The translations under genes and the position numbers were made by a program. Positions 17,996-27,250 of a stretch of 37,900 nt of DNA are shown piece by piece. Location: the NCBI GenBank assembly GCA_029210965.1, contig JARGFZ010000005.1, positions 1-37,900 of the forward strand. The letters run 5' to 3'. The notes beneath the pieces were generated by a model. The model was not told where the DNA came from, did not search any database, and saw nothing but the letters and a program-made list of their open reading frames with translations. The stretch's first letter is position 1. Each line of letters starts with the position of its first letter. Origin of the DNA: a bacterium (GTDB taxonomy: Bacteria; BMS3Abin14).

Positions 17996-18134
17996 TGTCA
18001 TTAACTCCAACTGTTTCTTCCCTGCTGTTGAAATGCGAAATTAACCTGGTAAGGCGGTAACCTTCCCAGATTCGGAAAGCATTAAATACCCCATGGGCAT
18101 CGTCAGCGCTCTGGATGGCGCTTATGGGCAAATG

Positions 18135-18323
18135 TCAGACTTGAACCGCTGCCTCTTCCTCACAGTCCCTGACTGTCTGGTAGAGAGACGGCCAATTTTT
18201 ACGCAGGCTTTCGTGAGAGAAAAACTGGGACTGGCACGTTTGGCAGAAGAACCAGTCCTGGTTTTCAAACCGTTTGCTTATGATCTCGGCCTTACAGTTG
18301 GGACAGTGGGTCGTCAGTTGCAT
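18135..18323 (-). CDS. Small zinc-ribbon-like protein
   Basis: A 62-residue protein with two CxxC knuckles, C7-P-N-C10 and C27-Q-T-C30, spaced as in a zinc ribbon, then a basic/aromatic stretch and an acidic end. AGGAG lies 8 bases before the ATG, supporting expression. Upstream there is a sequence fitting a sigma-54 promoter (18383-18398) and an 18-base palindrome (18463-18480). Function is unknown; such small ribbons are found as regulators or as subunits of nucleic-acid-binding complexes. Confidence 0.6.
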   Translation of the reverse strand: MQLTTHCPNCKAEIISKRFENQDWFFCQTCQSQFFSHESLRKNWPSLYQTVRDCEEEAAVQV

Positions 18324-18382
18324 GCGAAAACTCCTTTCACAGCTCTTTCTTGTGAATCGAAACTGCTAACGTATATATCTAT

Positions 18383-18398
18383 AGCAATTCCCTTGCCT
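18383..18398 (-). promoter_or_regulatory. Possible sigma-54 (RpoN) promoter
   Basis: The minus strand reads AGGCAA-GGGAA-TTGCT, matching the GG-N10-GC rule and most of TGGCAC-N5-TTGCW. It lies about 60 bases before the zinc-ribbon gene start. No enhancer-binding site was identified with confidence. Confidence 0.35.
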
Positions 18399-18462
18399 GA
18401 ACATGCAATCCCTTATATTTCAGTATGTTAGGTAAAAATTGATGACGGAGTGGAAACATTGT

Positions 18463-18480
18463 TGGGTAAATTTTTACCCA
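18463..18480. promoter_or_regulatory. Palindrome TGGGTAAA-TT-TTTACCCA
   Basis: Perfect 8-bp arms with a 2-base centre, 65 bases upstream of the possible sigma-54 promoter on the minus strand. Its size and position would suit an activator or repressor site; this is inference. Confidence 0.35.
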
Positions 18481-18507
18481 TTTTCTGGAGCTACCCCCTA
18501 TTTGTGG

Positions 18508-18527
18508 GTGCGCCCTGACGGGCGCAC
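18508..18527. repeat. GC hairpin next to the argJ terminator
   Basis: GTGCGCCC-TGAC-GGGCGCAC is a perfect 8-bp stem. On the minus strand it comes directly after the T-run of the argJ terminator. It shares the GGGCGC core with the hairpin cluster at 21750-21767. Confidence 0.6.
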
Positions 18528-18554
18528 AAAGAAAAAGCCGTCCAACGGACGGCT
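18528..18554 (-). terminator. Rho-independent terminator of argJ
   Basis: On the minus strand AGCCGTCC-GTT-GGACGGCT is followed by TTTTCTTTG. It lies about 50 bases past the argJ stop at 18604; a CTGGGTA/CTGACTA stutter (18573-18600) lies between. Confidence 0.88.
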
Positions 18555-18603
18555 AAGCGTGTCTTTTCTGGGTACTGGGTACTGACTACTGGCAACTGAA
18601 ATC

Positions 18604-19788
18604 TCACGTTCGATATTCACAGTTAATGCGAACGTATTCCTCCGTTAAATCGCACGTCTTCATGGTCGCTCGTCCCTCTCCGTCCCCGATACCAAGGGTG
18701 ATCTCATATCGGTCCAGCTTCATGACTTTCACCGCCTCGGCCTCATCGTAACCGGGGACGATCTCCCCCCCCTCGAGGACCTTCACCTCGCCGATGAAAA
18801 GGGATATCTTTGCCATGTCTACCGCCGCGCCAGAGTACCCGGCAGCAGCAGCGATCCTGCCCCAATTGGGATCAGCCGCGGCGAAGGCCGTTTTTACCAG
18901 GAGTGACTCGGCAATGGCCCTGGCAGCCATTTTCGCTTCCCCGTTGTCCGCCGCACCAGTCACTTTGATGTTCACCACCTTCGTGGCACCTTCCCCGTCC
19001 CCAACGATCATATCCGCCAGGGTTTCGCAAACCTTGTGAACAGCCTCACCGAACACCGCAAGGTCATCGGCCCTTTTAACCTCCTGACCCTTGCCCGAGG
19101 CCATAAGGATCACCGTGTCGTTGGTACTCATATCTCCATCAACAGTGATGGAGTTGAAAGTATCGGCCACCGCATCGGCCAGGACCTGGGAAAGATCGGA
19201 TTTGCCGACCCCAGCGTCAGTGAGGATGAACGCCAGCATGGTAGCCATGTCGGGGGCGATCATCCCGGACCCCTTGGCCATCCCCACAATGCGGGCCTTC
19301 CCGTTTTTAAGGGTAACTTCCTGAACCACGGTTTTCGTCACCGAGTCAGTGGTAAGGATGGCCTGGGAAACCAGCTCCAGGCCCTCCGGGGAAAGCTCCC
19401 GGACCAGCGGGTCCAGGGCCGCTTCCATCCTGTCCATGGGAAGCCTTTGTCCAATGACCCCGGTGGAACACGGAAGCACCGATTCTTCCGGAATATCCAG
19501 AAGTCTGGCCACCCTCTCCGAAAGCCTCAGCGCATCCGCCCGGCCGCCGGACAGGGTCATGCAGTTGGCGTTCCCGCTGTTGACCAGCACCGCCCGGGCA
19601 CTGCCCTTCCGGCCGACCCTCTCCCGGCAGATTTCCACAGGGGGAGCGACAACAGCGTTCCGGGTAAACACAGCGGCTGTCGTGGCGTCGCTATCGGCTA
19701 CGATAAGCCCCAGATCAAGGCGGCCGTTCCCCTTATTCCTGATATCCGCAGATACGGCCCCGGCTGAAAATCCATTAACCTTGAGCAT
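18604..19788 (-). CDS. argJ: Bifunctional ornithine acetyltransferase / N-acetylglutamate synthase
   Basis: Transfers the acetyl group from N-acetylornithine to glutamate, closing the cyclic arginine pathway, and in bifunctional forms also makes N-acetylglutamate from acetyl-CoA. The 394-residue precursor cleaves itself before the nucleophile Thr in KGSGMIAPDMATMLAF (T183), giving alpha and beta chains. Other conserved sites are STGVIG (108-113), SITVDGDMSTNDT and the ending CEYRT. The ATG lies 2 bases after the TAA of the histidine kinase gene, an unusual neighbour, so the two are likely co-transcribed. Whether this ArgJ is mono- or bifunctional cannot be read from sequence; an ArgA-like GNAT also lies in the window. 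Confidence 0.96.
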   Translation of the reverse strand: MLKVNGFSAGAVSADIRNKGNGRLDLGLIVADSDATTAAVFTRNAVVAPPVEICRERVGRKGSARAVLVNSGNANCMTLSGGRADALRLSERVARLLDIPEESVLPCSTGVIGQRLPMDRMEAALDPLVRELSPEGLELVSQAILTTDSVTKTVVQEVTLKNGKARIVGMAKGSGMIAPDMATMLAFILTDAGVGKSDLSQVLADAVADTFNSITVDGDMSTNDTVILMASGKGQEVKRADDLAVFGEAVHKVCETLADMIVGDGEGATKVVNIKVTGAADNGEAKMAARAIAESLLVKTAFAAADPNWGRIAAAAGYSGAAVDMAKISLFIGEVKVLEGGEIVPGYDEAEAVKVMKLDRYEITLGIGDGEGRATMKTCDLTEEYVRINCEYRT

Positions 19789-19790
19789 TT

Positions 19791-21557
19791 TTATTCATCC
19801 CCTCCACCCTCTTCAGCTTTCCTGCCTCCAAAGAGAAGGTGCAGCCTGGTCCCGCCACCTTCGGCCAGATCAGCCCAGATGGCACCGTGGTGCCTCTCCA
19901 TGATGGCTCTTGCGATGGACAACCCCAGCCCGATCCCCTCAGGCTTTTCGGTCAAGATATCGCCCAATTGCCTGAACTTCTCAAAGATCAGGGGAATATC
20001 CCTCTCCTTCATGCCTTTGCCATGGTCCCTGACCGTCAACTCCACCCACCCTCGCATCTCTCCCGTAAGTGCCAGGGATTCTCTGCCCACAGCGTAATCA
20101 GGAACATGGGGGAGACTGCCGTGCCAGAAAGCGTTGATCTCCACAGAAGAACCCTCCGGTGAAAACTTGACGGCGTTTTCCAGGATGAGTCCCATTGTTC
20201 GTTTAAACAACCTCACGTCGCAAATGAACTCGGCATCCTGAACCTCTTCCAGAACCATCGAAACGTTCCTGTCCTTCAACCTGCCGTCAAACTCCTGGAC
20301 CGTTCCTTCAACAAGGATCTTCGCGGGGTTAGGCTCAAGTTTCCATGGAACCCGCCCTGCCTCAAGACGAAAGAGCTCCAGGATCCTTTCCACAAGATAG
20401 TTCAGGTGGTTCGCTGAACCTTCCAGGCGGCCTATGAACTCGGCAAGGCTGTCGGTCTCTCCCTCAAGATCCAGGGTGGGAATAAGACTTGCGAAGCCAA
20501 TGATGGATGTGAGGGGTGTCTTGAGCTCATGGGACAGGTTGAGGATCAGCTCCGTCTTGTCCTTGTCCAGTCGCACCAGCTCTTCATGAGCATCTCTGAG
20601 CGCCTCGGCCTTTTGCTCCAGATCGAGGAAAAGTCTCGCGTTGTCCATGGACATGGCAACCTGGGAGGCCATGGTGTAGAGCAGATCGCGGTCCGATTCC
20701 GTGAAAGACTCTCCGTTTATCTTATTGTTGGCGTTGAGAACACCCAGAACGCGGTCACCCCTTACGAGAGGCACACACAGCGCCGATTGTGTCGTGTACT
20801 GAGCCTTGAAGGAGGAGGGCCTGAACCTTTCGTCCTTGCTGATGTCGTTGATAAGAAGAGGTTCACCGGTCTGGGCAACATGGCCGGAGATCCCTTTACC
20901 CAGGGGGACAGTGACCTTCCCGATAACCTCTTCCGGCAGCCCCATCGCCTCAACAAGCCTGAGGACCTCCCCCTCCATCACCATGAGGGAGGCTGTTTCC
21001 ACCTTAAGAGTATCCGAGATCGCCGCGATGGTTCTTTTGAACAGGCTCTGGAGAATTTCCTTGCTGGATGCCTCTCCGAGCATCCGGAGAGTGAGAAGTT
21101 CCCTGGCCCACCTGTCGGAACGGGCTACGATCTTCTCTTTTTCCGTGGAGATCTCATGGTCGATGACCGCGCTGCTGACCGCAGACAGCAACTGCACGGG
21201 TTTGAACGGTTTGGAAAGGAAATCGCTGGCTCCGTTACGGATCATCTCCACCACGTTATCAAAGGATCGCACGCCGCTGACACAGATCACAGGGGTCAGC
21301 CTGTCGTGCATGCGCACCTTCTGAAGCAGTTCAATACCTGACATTTCCCCCATCACAATATCGGTAACGATCACCTTAAACCTGTTACCTTTCAGCAGCT
21401 CAAGGGCCTGCTCGCCGCTGGTCACTCCCTGAGCCTCGAAACCGCCGTCGGACAGGATGTCAACCATCTGCCGCAGGAAGAACCGGTCGTCGTCCACGAC
21501 GAGAATGCTGGGTCTGTTGTTGTCGGTTGATTCGGTCATACTTGCTGGCTCACTCAC
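19791..21557 (-). CDS. Response regulator-GAF-histidine kinase hybrid
   Basis: A cytosolic signalling protein of 588 residues with no membrane segment. Residues 14-130 are a receiver domain with D66 as phospho-acceptor (VTDIVMGEMSG) and K116. Residues about 160-310 are a GAF sensor domain. Residues 333-400 are HisKA with H343 in LSHELKTPLTS. The end (about 440-580) is a HATPase with N-box ENAVKFSPEG, G-boxes DHGKGM and EGIGLGLSIA. The receiver at the N-terminus suggests it takes its signal from another kinase, and the GAF may bind a small ligand. It ends 2 bases before argJ. The start may be the GTG at 21557 or the ATG at 21539; neither has a strong ribosome binding site. The target is unknown. 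Confidence 0.9.
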   Translation of the reverse strand: MSEPASMTESTDNNRPSILVVDDDRFFLRQMVDILSDGGFEAQGVTSGEQALELLKGNRFKVIVTDIVMGEMSGIELLQKVRMHDRLTPVICVSGVRSFDNVVEMIRNGASDFLSKPFKPVQLLSAVSSAVIDHEISTEKEKIVARSDRWARELLTLRMLGEASSKEILQSLFKRTIAAISDTLKVETASLMVMEGEVLRLVEAMGLPEEVIGKVTVPLGKGISGHVAQTGEPLLINDISKDERFRPSSFKAQYTTQSALCVPLVRGDRVLGVLNANNKINGESFTESDRDLLYTMASQVAMSMDNARLFLDLEQKAEALRDAHEELVRLDKDKTELILNLSHELKTPLTSIIGFASLIPTLDLEGETDSLAEFIGRLEGSANHLNYLVERILELFRLEAGRVPWKLEPNPAKILVEGTVQEFDGRLKDRNVSMVLEEVQDAEFICDVRLFKRTMGLILENAVKFSPEGSSVEINAFWHGSLPHVPDYAVGRESLALTGEMRGWVELTVRDHGKGMKERDIPLIFEKFRQLGDILTEKPEGIGLGLSIARAIMERHHGAIWADLAEGGGTRLHLLFGGRKAEEGGGDE

Positions 21558-21582
21558 TCGCTTCGCTTGAGATCCATGTTAA

Positions 21583-21619
21583 TCTCAAATCTCAAATCTC
21601 AGATCTCAGATCTCAGATT
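21583..21619. repeat. TCTCA(A/G)A stutter repeat
   Basis: Five or more near-copies of the 7-base word ATCTCA(A/G) in the leader of the histidine kinase gene. A diverged form of the same word occurs before ileS (36225-36248). Confidence 0.7.
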
Positions 21620-21647
21620 CAACCCAAGGTTCAATATTGATAAAATC

Positions 21648-21795
21648 GCAAAAAGTCCAATCCGGGACTTTTCGCTCCACGGAAAGGGAAAAGCGTCGTT
21701 TTCCCTTTCCTTACAAATCAATGACTTACAGTGAGAGTCATTGATTTGGGCGCCCCGCGCGGGGCGCATTGATGACTTTTTGCAAAGTCATCAAT
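21648..21795. repeat. Cluster of five hairpins between secA and the kinase gene
   Basis: Five inverted repeats in 148 bases: AAAAGTCC/GGACTTTT (21651-21672, with extra pairs outward); a perfect 12-bp stem GGAAAGGGAAAA/TTTTCCCTTTCC (21681-21710); a perfect 12-bp stem AAATCAATGACT/AGTCATTGATTT (21715-21747); GCGCCCC-GCGC-GGGGCGC (21750-21767); and a perfect 12-bp stem ATTGATGACTTT/AAAGTCATCAAT (21768-21795). Neither strand shows a T-run after them, so they are not simple terminators. No gene fits the stretch. It is probably a dispersed intergenic palindromic element or a structured RNA. Confidence 0.85.
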
Positions 21796-21836
21796 ATTAA
21801 AAAAGCTATTGTCAGTTTATTACTTTTGATTTTCTC

Positions 21837-21900
21837 CTGCGTTCTGTGTTCTGCGTTCCAGCTCTCTCCTGGCTACTGACTCCTGGATTCCGGCTCCTGC
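21837..21900. repeat. Stutter repeats with words shared with other gaps
   Basis: 21837-21861 is a variant of the CTGCGTTCTG word also at 10395-10418 (reversed) and 17729-17752. 21864-21900 holds TCCTGG/TCCTGGATTCCGGCTCCTG, whose reverse complement resembles the block at 34465-34513. It lies directly after the secA stop. Confidence 0.6.
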
Positions 21901-21902
21901 TC

Positions 21903-24566
21903 TTAGGCATTTACTCCACAGCACTTCTTGTACTTCTTCCCCGAGCCGCAGGGACACGGTTCGTTCCTGCCCACCTTGCGGCCGTCCCTTTTTACCGTTT
22001 GTTGTACCGGTTGCCCCTGCCCCGGAGCCGGCGCCCTGGGCTGGCCCGGGGAGAAGGCATCCTCCACGGGGCCCCTCGTCATGGAGAAGTGCTGCTGTCG
22101 CCTCTGGGGGATATTCTCCTCCTCAGCCATCTGGATAAGGAAAAGGATACGGATCGTATCCTCCCTGACCCTGTCCATCATGGCCTCGAACATTGCGTAA
22201 CCTTCCATTTTGTACTCTGAAAGAGGGTCTTTCTGGCCATATCCCCTCAGCCCGATCCCCTCCCTGAGCTGATCCATGCCGTACAGATGATCCTTCCACT
22301 GCCCGTCCAGGACCTGCAGGAAGAAGTTTTTCTCCAGGATCCGCATCGTCTCGGGACCAAACTCAGCCTCCCTGGCCGCGTATTTCTCCCTGGTGAGGGC
22401 CAGGAGCCCCTCTTCAAAGGCATCCACATCAGCTTCGAAAGAGCTCATCGTGGGTTTGAAACCGAAAACGGCAAAGAAGCGATCACCCAGCCCATCCAGA
22501 TCCCATTCGTCGTAGTGAGCCTTGGGGTCGATATGGAACTGGACCATTTCCTCGATCGTCTCCTGGACCAGATCATCGATCCATTCAGACAGATTTTCCG
22601 TTCCCAGGATCTCCCTTCTCTGCCCGTAAACCGATTCGCGCTGCATATTCATGACATCGTCGTATTCGAGGATGTGTTTCCTGATGTCGAAGTTGTGGCC
22701 CTCGACCCTCTTTTGGGCGTTCTCAATGGCCTTGGAAACCATCCTGTTCTCGATCTCCTGCCCCTCAGTCATCCCCAGCCGCTCCATGAGTCCGGAGATC
22801 CGCTCGGAACCGAAAATGCGCATGAGATCGTCTTCCAGGCTCAGAAAAAACCTGGAACTGCCCGGGTCCCCCTGACGACCAGACCGTCCCCGCAGCTGGT
22901 TATCGATCCTCCTGCTCTCATGTCGTTCTGTCCCCAGGATATGCAGGCCTCCCGCTTCCAGGACGGAGATGCGCTCCTGGTCGCAAAGTTTCTGCATCTC
23001 TTCCAGGACCTTCACGTACTCCTCCGAATCGGTGTCCTTGACTTTGTGCTTTGCAAGAAAGCCCGGGTTGCCTCCCAACACGATATCCGTTCCCCGTCCC
23101 GCCATGTTGGTGGCCACGGTTACGGCACCCGCCCTTCCCGCCTGGGCCACAATATCAGCCTCTCGTTCATGGTGCTTGGCGTTGAGGACGTTGTGAGCGA
23201 TCCCCTCCCTTTTCATCATCCTGGAGAGAAGTTCGGAACTCTCGATGGAGGCGGTGCCCACCAGAACAGGTTGGCCCCGGTGCTGGCAGTCGGCTATCTC
23301 GTCAACAACCGCATTGTACTTCTCCTTCACGGTGCGATAAATGAGGTCCGGGTTATCCACGCGGATCATGGGCATGTTGGTAGGGATCACAGCCACATCC
23401 AGATTGTAGATGTTCTTGAACTCAGCCGCTTCCGTATCCGCTGTCCCAGTCATACCTGCCAGCTTGTCATACATGCGGAAGTAGTTCTGGAAGGTGATGG
23501 ACGCAAGGGTCTGGTTTTCGCTCTCGATCTTGACCCCCTCTTTAGCTTCCAAAGCCTGATGCAGCCCATCGCTGTAACGTCTTCCAGGCATGAGACGACC
23601 GGTAAATTCGTCCACGATGAGCACCTGGTTGTCCTTGACGACATAATCCACATCCCTTTTGAAAAGAGCGTGGGCCTTTAACGCCTGTTGAACGTGGTGA
23701 TTGATCTCGATAGTTGCCGGATCATAGAGGTTATCGACGCCCAGAAGCTTTTCTACGCGCTCAACACCTTCTTCGGTGAGAACAACGCTCCTGGCCTTCT
23801 CGTCCTTTGTAAAGTGAATCTCCTCCTTCAGGCGGGGCATGATGGTGTTAATATTGTAGTACTTGTCAGTGGAGTCCTCCGCCAGACCGGATATGATGAG
23901 AGGGGTACGGGCTTCATCCACCAGGATACTATCGACCTCGTCCACGATGGCATAGACCAGATCCCTCTGGACATAATCCTCCAGGGAGAATTTCATATTG
24001 TCCCTGAGATAATCGAAGCCGAACTCGTTGTTTGTCCCGTAGATCACATCGGCCCCGTAAGCCTTTTTTCTCTCCAGGTCTCCCATGTCGTGCTGAATAA
24101 CACCAACTTCCAGGCCGAGGAATCTATAGATAGTCCCCATCCATTCGGAATCCCTGCCAGCCAGATAGTCGTTCACTGTCACCACGTGAACACCGGCCCC
24201 TGTAAGGGCGTTGAGATATACCGGAAGAGTAGCAACAAGGGTCTTTCCCTCCCCGGTTTTCATCTCGGCGATCTTTCCCTGGTGAAGAATTACCCCGCCC
24301 ACGATCTGAACGTCGAAATGCCTCATACCCAGAAGCCTTACGGATGCCTCCCTTACCACAGCGAAAGCCTCCGGAAGCAGGTCGTCCAGCGTTTCTCCCT
24401 GCTTCAGGCGTTCCTTGAACTGACCTGTTTTTCCTTTCAGGGCAGCATCATCCAGGGCCTGCATGGAAGGTTCCAGGCTGTTTACACTCTCCACAATGGG
24501 AACGATCCGTTTAAGCTCCCTTTCGTTTGTAGTACCGAATATTTTTTGAGCGATAAGTTTGATCAT
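21903..24566 (-). CDS. secA: Protein translocase ATPase SecA
   Basis: Motor that drives unfolded preproteins through SecYEG. At 887 residues it has the normal length. Walker A is GEGKT (105-109), the DEAD box is [16 protein letters not shown], and the helicase motifs [10 protein letters not shown] and [12 protein letters not shown] follow. The end is the SEC-C zinc motif [13 protein letters not shown] (C871, C873, C882, C883), which binds SecB and phospholipids in known proteins. The ATG has AGGA upstream. It is preceded by a possible promoter at 24669-24696 and followed by the hairpin cluster. Identity is firm. Confidence 0.98.
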   Translation of the reverse strand: MIKLIAQKIFGTTNERELKRIVPIVESVNSLEPSMQALDDAALKGKTGQFKERLKQGETLDDLLPEAFAVVREASVRLLGMRHFDVQIVGGVILHQGKIAEMKTGEGKTLVATLPVYLNALTGAGVHVVTVNDYLAGRDSEWMGTIYRFLGLEVGVIQHDMGDLERKKAYGADVIYGTNNEFGFDYLRDNMKFSLEDYVQRDLVYAIVDEVDSILVDEARTPLIISGLAEDSTDKYYNINTIMPRLKEEIHFTKDEKARSVVLTEEGVERVEKLLGVDNLYDPATIEINHHVQQALKAHALFKRDVDYVVKDNQVLIVDEFTGRLMPGRRYSDGLHQALEAKEGVKIESENQTLASITFQNYFRMYDKLAGMTGTADTEAAEFKNIYNLDVAVIPTNMPMIRVDNPDLIYRTVKEKYNAVVDEIADCQHRGQPVLVGTASIESSELLSRMMKREGIAHNVLNAKHHEREADIVAQAGRAGAVTVATNMAGRGTDIVLGGNPGFLAKHKVKDTDSEEYVKVLEEMQKLCDQERISVLEAGGLHILGTERHESRRIDNQLRGRSGRQGDPGSSRFFLSLEDDLMRIFGSERISGLMERLGMTEGQEIENRMVSKAIENAQKRVEGHNFDIRKHILEYDDVMNMQRESVYGQRREILGTENLSEWIDDLVQETIEEMVQFHIDPKAHYDEWDLDGLGDRFFAVFGFKPTMSSFEADVDAFEEGLLALTREKYAAREAEFGPETMRILEKNFFLQVLDGQWKDHLYGMDQLREGIGLRGYGQKDPLSEYKMEGYAMFEAMMDRVREDTIRILFLIQMAEEENIPQRRQQHFSMTRGPVEDAFSPGQPRAPAPGQGQPVQQTVKRDGRKVGRNEPCPCGSGKKYKKCCGVNA

Positions 24567-24668
24567 TGATGGGGTTCCTGCGAGTTTGAACTCAGCTTTG
24601 AGTTTCAGGTTTCGGGTTTCGGGTTAAGAACATTTCTTCAATACCGATCGACTTGGCGCCAATCGCGT

Positions 24669-24696
24669 AAGTTAACATCTGTTTCCTGTGTTGCAA
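24669..24696 (-). promoter_or_regulatory. Possible sigma70 promoter for secA
   Basis: On the minus strand TTGCAA, a 16-base spacer and TAACTT, about 105 bases before the secA ATG. A moderate match only. Confidence 0.35.
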
Positions 24697-24717
24697 ACAA
24701 AAACCGGGAGCAACCTC

Positions 24718-24756
24718 ATAGAAAACGGCCCCGGTGGCATCACCCCCGGGGCCGTT
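24718..24756 (-). terminator. Terminator after the M23 peptidase gene
   Basis: A perfect 11-bp stem AACGGCCCCGG/CCGGGGCCGTT with an 11-base loop, 30 bases past the stop. On the minus strand it is followed by TTCTATG, a short U-rich tail; on the plus strand by GGAAAAGTCTTTTTT. It may work in either direction. Confidence 0.7.
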
Positions 24757-24785
24757 GGAAAAGTCTTTTTTCAGCTTTGCCCGAC

Positions 24786-25697
24786 TCAGTTCAGTATGTA
24801 TCTGGACGGGTTGACTGACACTCCGTTTACAGCCACTTCATAGTGAACGTGGGGACCGGTGCTCCTCCCCGTACTGCCGATACGGGCGATCACATCACCC
24901 CTCTTGACCTTCTGTCCCAATTTGGCATCAAGAGAGGAACAGTGGCCGAACCTGGTGGTTATTCCATAACCGTGGTCGAGGATGACCATGTTGCCAAAAC
25001 CGCCCTCGCGGCCGGCAAATACGACGAGACCGTCAGCGGGTGCGATAATAGGCGTACCACTTCTTGTGGCAATATCGAGCCCCTTGTGCAATTCACGCCT
25101 GCCGGTAAAGGGAGAGGAACGGTAGCCGAAAATAGAGGTCAACCATCCTTTGACCGGCCAGATAGAGGGTGTTGAAGCGAGGAGTGACTTCTGATCTTCC
25201 AGATACTCCACAAGTTCCTGGAAGCTTCTCTCCTGGATACTGACCTCTGTCTTGAAACGGTCCATGCTCCTGTTCATGCTGCTGATGATGGTCTGGTCCT
25301 GGAAGGAAAGTTCTCCCTCCAGAGGGTTGAACGGTTCCGGGTTCTCACCGCCAATACCCATGATCTGCTCGGGGTAGACCACACCGTCCAGATCAGCCAT
25401 GACCCTCAGCTTCATATCGAACTGCCTGAGCCTGGTCATTTCTCCCTGGAGATCATCAAAGGATTTGGCGAAAGTGACCAGCTGCTGCTGCTGCTGGCGT
25501 GCCTCCAGGCGCAGCCTGTCAAGTTCAGCCACCATCTTCTTGACACCGTAATAGTCAGTAACCAGATATCCCAAGCCAAGGGAAAAGATAGCGAGGATCA
25601 CTATAAATCCCCTGACCATGGATCTGGGAACCCTGTATTTCCTTACCCGCGTAGTCTCATCGGGCAGGATCATGATCGTATATTTCTTTTTATTCAC
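24786..25697 (-). CDS. M23 family murein endopeptidase, membrane-anchored
   Basis: Probable cell-wall peptidase or septal/envelope regulator in the periplasm. Residues 28-50 form one N-terminal membrane anchor after a basic cytosolic end. Residues about 53-100 and 135-172 are coiled coil (with QQQQQ at 69-73). The peptidase domain (about 200-300) holds the metal ligands H204 and D208 (ELHKGLD), with H283-x-H285 (GPHVHYEV), so the LytM site looks complete and active. The start is a GTG at 25697 with GGGGAG upstream. A terminator follows. A promoter candidate lies at 25798-25825, so it may be transcribed alone. The type with coiled coil plus active LytM is common in deltaproteobacteria; the exact substrate is not known. 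Confidence 0.9.
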   Translation of the reverse strand: MNKKKYTIMILPDETTRVRKYRVPRSMVRGFIVILAIFSLGLGYLVTDYYGVKKMVAELDRLRLEARQQQQQLVTFAKSFDDLQGEMTRLRQFDMKLRVMADLDGVVYPEQIMGIGGENPEPFNPLEGELSFQDQTIISSMNRSMDRFKTEVSIQERSFQELVEYLEDQKSLLASTPSIWPVKGWLTSIFGYRSSPFTGRRELHKGLDIATRSGTPIIAPADGLVVFAGREGGFGNMVILDHGYGITTRFGHCSSLDAKLGQKVKRGDVIARIGSTGRSTGPHVHYEVAVNGVSVNPSRYILN

Positions 25698-25797
25698 GAT
25701 ACAAACTCTCCCCGTGGAAGCTGGTTCGCTCCCCTATTGTTGTCAATAAATTTTTGAAAAAACTAACATATCCGATTGGCAATTGCAAGATACCTTC

Positions 25798-25825
25798 ATT
25801 ATGCCGGAAACCGGGTAATTAACAA
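25798..25825 (-). promoter_or_regulatory. Possible sigma70 promoter for the M23 peptidase gene
   Basis: On the minus strand TTGTTA, a 16-base spacer and CATAAT, about 100 bases before the GTG start, in an AT-rich gap after pmbA. Confidence 0.4.
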
Positions 25826-25906
25826 TCCCATTTCCAGGGATCATAAAAAATCTTTTAAACATACAGGGACAGTGGCCTTGATCTGCAGCTCTTTTCTGCT
25901 TTCCAT

Positions 25907-27250
25907 TTAACTGCCCGAGACAATGACCGATTCGAACAGCAGAGTCGGTGAGCCCAGAGACCCGTAAAAGGAAAGGTCATCTCCGACACCTGCAAGGGAG
26001 GCCATCAGATCGAACAGATTCCCGCTCACCGTGCCGTTCCTGAAAGGCCGTACAGGTTCCCCATCATGAAGGATATAGCCAGCAGCGCCAAGGGAAAAAT
26101 CCCCGGAGACGCTGTCCATCGTGTGAGCACCCAGCAGGCTATTGAACTTCACCGAGAGGCCCGGAGGCACCATCGAATCAATAGAACGGGTTCCCTTCTG
26201 GATATAGAGGTTGGAAGGTCCCGGCACAGGAGCGCCGGTTAGGGCTCCTCTGGAAGCGTTTCCCGTGGGCTCTTCAGACCACCTTGCCGCCGTCTTGAGG
26301 GTGTGCATACAGCCAGTAACGACACCGCTGTCCACAAGTTTTCTCGGCACAGGAGGCACTCTCTCGTCGTCAAAGGGCACCGAACCTGTCCTCCAGGGTA
26401 TGGTTCCATCGTCAACAATGGTGAGAACTTCCGAAAAAAGCCTTTCCCCTCTTTTATCGACCAATCGGGACCGACCCTTTTGCATCTCCTCGGCAGAAAA
26501 AGAAGAGATCAGGGCCCCGAGGAGATCAAGAGCGACCTTGGGGGGGAACAGGGCCGGGTAGGTCCCCGTTTCTGGCGGCAACCCGCCCAACAGCTGTACC
26601 GCTTCGGCAGCAGCGTTCTGCCCCACTTGTCCGGGTGCCAGGTCGGCAAGCCTCCTGGACACCATGAAATCGTGCCCCGATTGGGATTCTTCCCCCTCCC
26701 TGGCCACCGCCTGCACGGACAGGGAAAAGATGGAATCCTCATAAAACCAGACACGCCCTCCCGAGGCGATGGCGGTGCCCTTGCGCTGCTCCTGGTAGGC
26801 AGGTTTGTGGGCCTGTTCGACGCGGTCATCGGTATCCATGACCGCCGCCTCTGCTTCCGAGGCGAGGAGGAGCTTGTCCTGGAAGGACATTTCAACCCCC
26901 CCGGCGTCGTAAAGGCCCTCTGTCGACCCTATTTCCCCTGAGCTGGAGAAGCGGTTCTCCTCCACTGGGGGCAAAAGACGGGCGGCGTCAATGGCATCCC
27001 GGGCCAGGTCAGCATAACCTGCCTCATCGGGAGCTGTAGTGAAGGCGAACCCCTGCCGCTTACCGTCAAGCAAAACCCTAAGGGCAGCTGAGGTCTCTTC
27101 GCTGCGCCTTACTCCCTCAGGTTTGCCTTCCTTTACCTCAATACGCAGGGAGTGGCTTCGGCGGACCATACACTCCGCTTCATCGGCGCCGTTCCTGCGG
27201 GCTGTTTCTTCTATTTGGGAGGCTATTTTTTCAATATCATGATTATACAT
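25907..27250 (-). CDS. pmbA: TldE/PmbA family metallopeptidase subunit
   Basis: Member of the U62 family; in E. coli TldD and TldE (PmbA) form a heterodimer that trims peptides and processes antibiotic precursors. The 447-residue protein has the N-terminal modulator domain (about 1-190, with EVKEGKPEGVRRSE) and the C-terminal domain with FNSLLGAHTMDSVSGDFSLGAAGY. No HExxxH zinc motif is seen, as expected for the TldE partner, whose zinc is carried by TldD. No tldD is in this window. The ATG directly follows the TGA of the acetyltransferase gene with no gap, so they are co-translated. Confidence 0.93.
   Translation of the reverse strand: MYNHDIEKIASQIEETARRNGADEAECMVRRSHSLRIEVKEGKPEGVRRSEETSAALRVLLDGKRQGFAFTTAPDEAGYADLARDAIDAARLLPPVEENRFSSSGEIGSTEGLYDAGGVEMSFQDKLLLASEAEAAVMDTDDRVEQAHKPAYQEQRKGTAIASGGRVWFYEDSIFSLSVQAVAREGEESQSGHDFMVSRRLADLAPGQVGQNAAAEAVQLLGGLPPETGTYPALFPPKVALDLLGALISSFSAEEMQKGRSRLVDKRGERLFSEVLTIVDDGTIPWRTGSVPFDDERVPPVPRKLVDSGVVTGCMHTLKTAARWSEEPTGNASRGALTGAPVPGPSNLYIQKGTRSIDSMVPPGLSVKFNSLLGAHTMDSVSGDFSLGAAGYILHDGEPVRPFRNGTVSGNLFDLMASLAGVGDDLSFYGSLGSPTLLFESVIVSGS

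Noticed and set aside
21648-21795. Bidirectional terminator between secA and the kinase gene
   Set aside because: None of the five stems is followed by a T-run on either strand.
22287-23681. 464-codon plus-strand frame opposite secA
   Set aside because: Long antisense frames are expected in GC-rich genes; it has no recognisable motifs.
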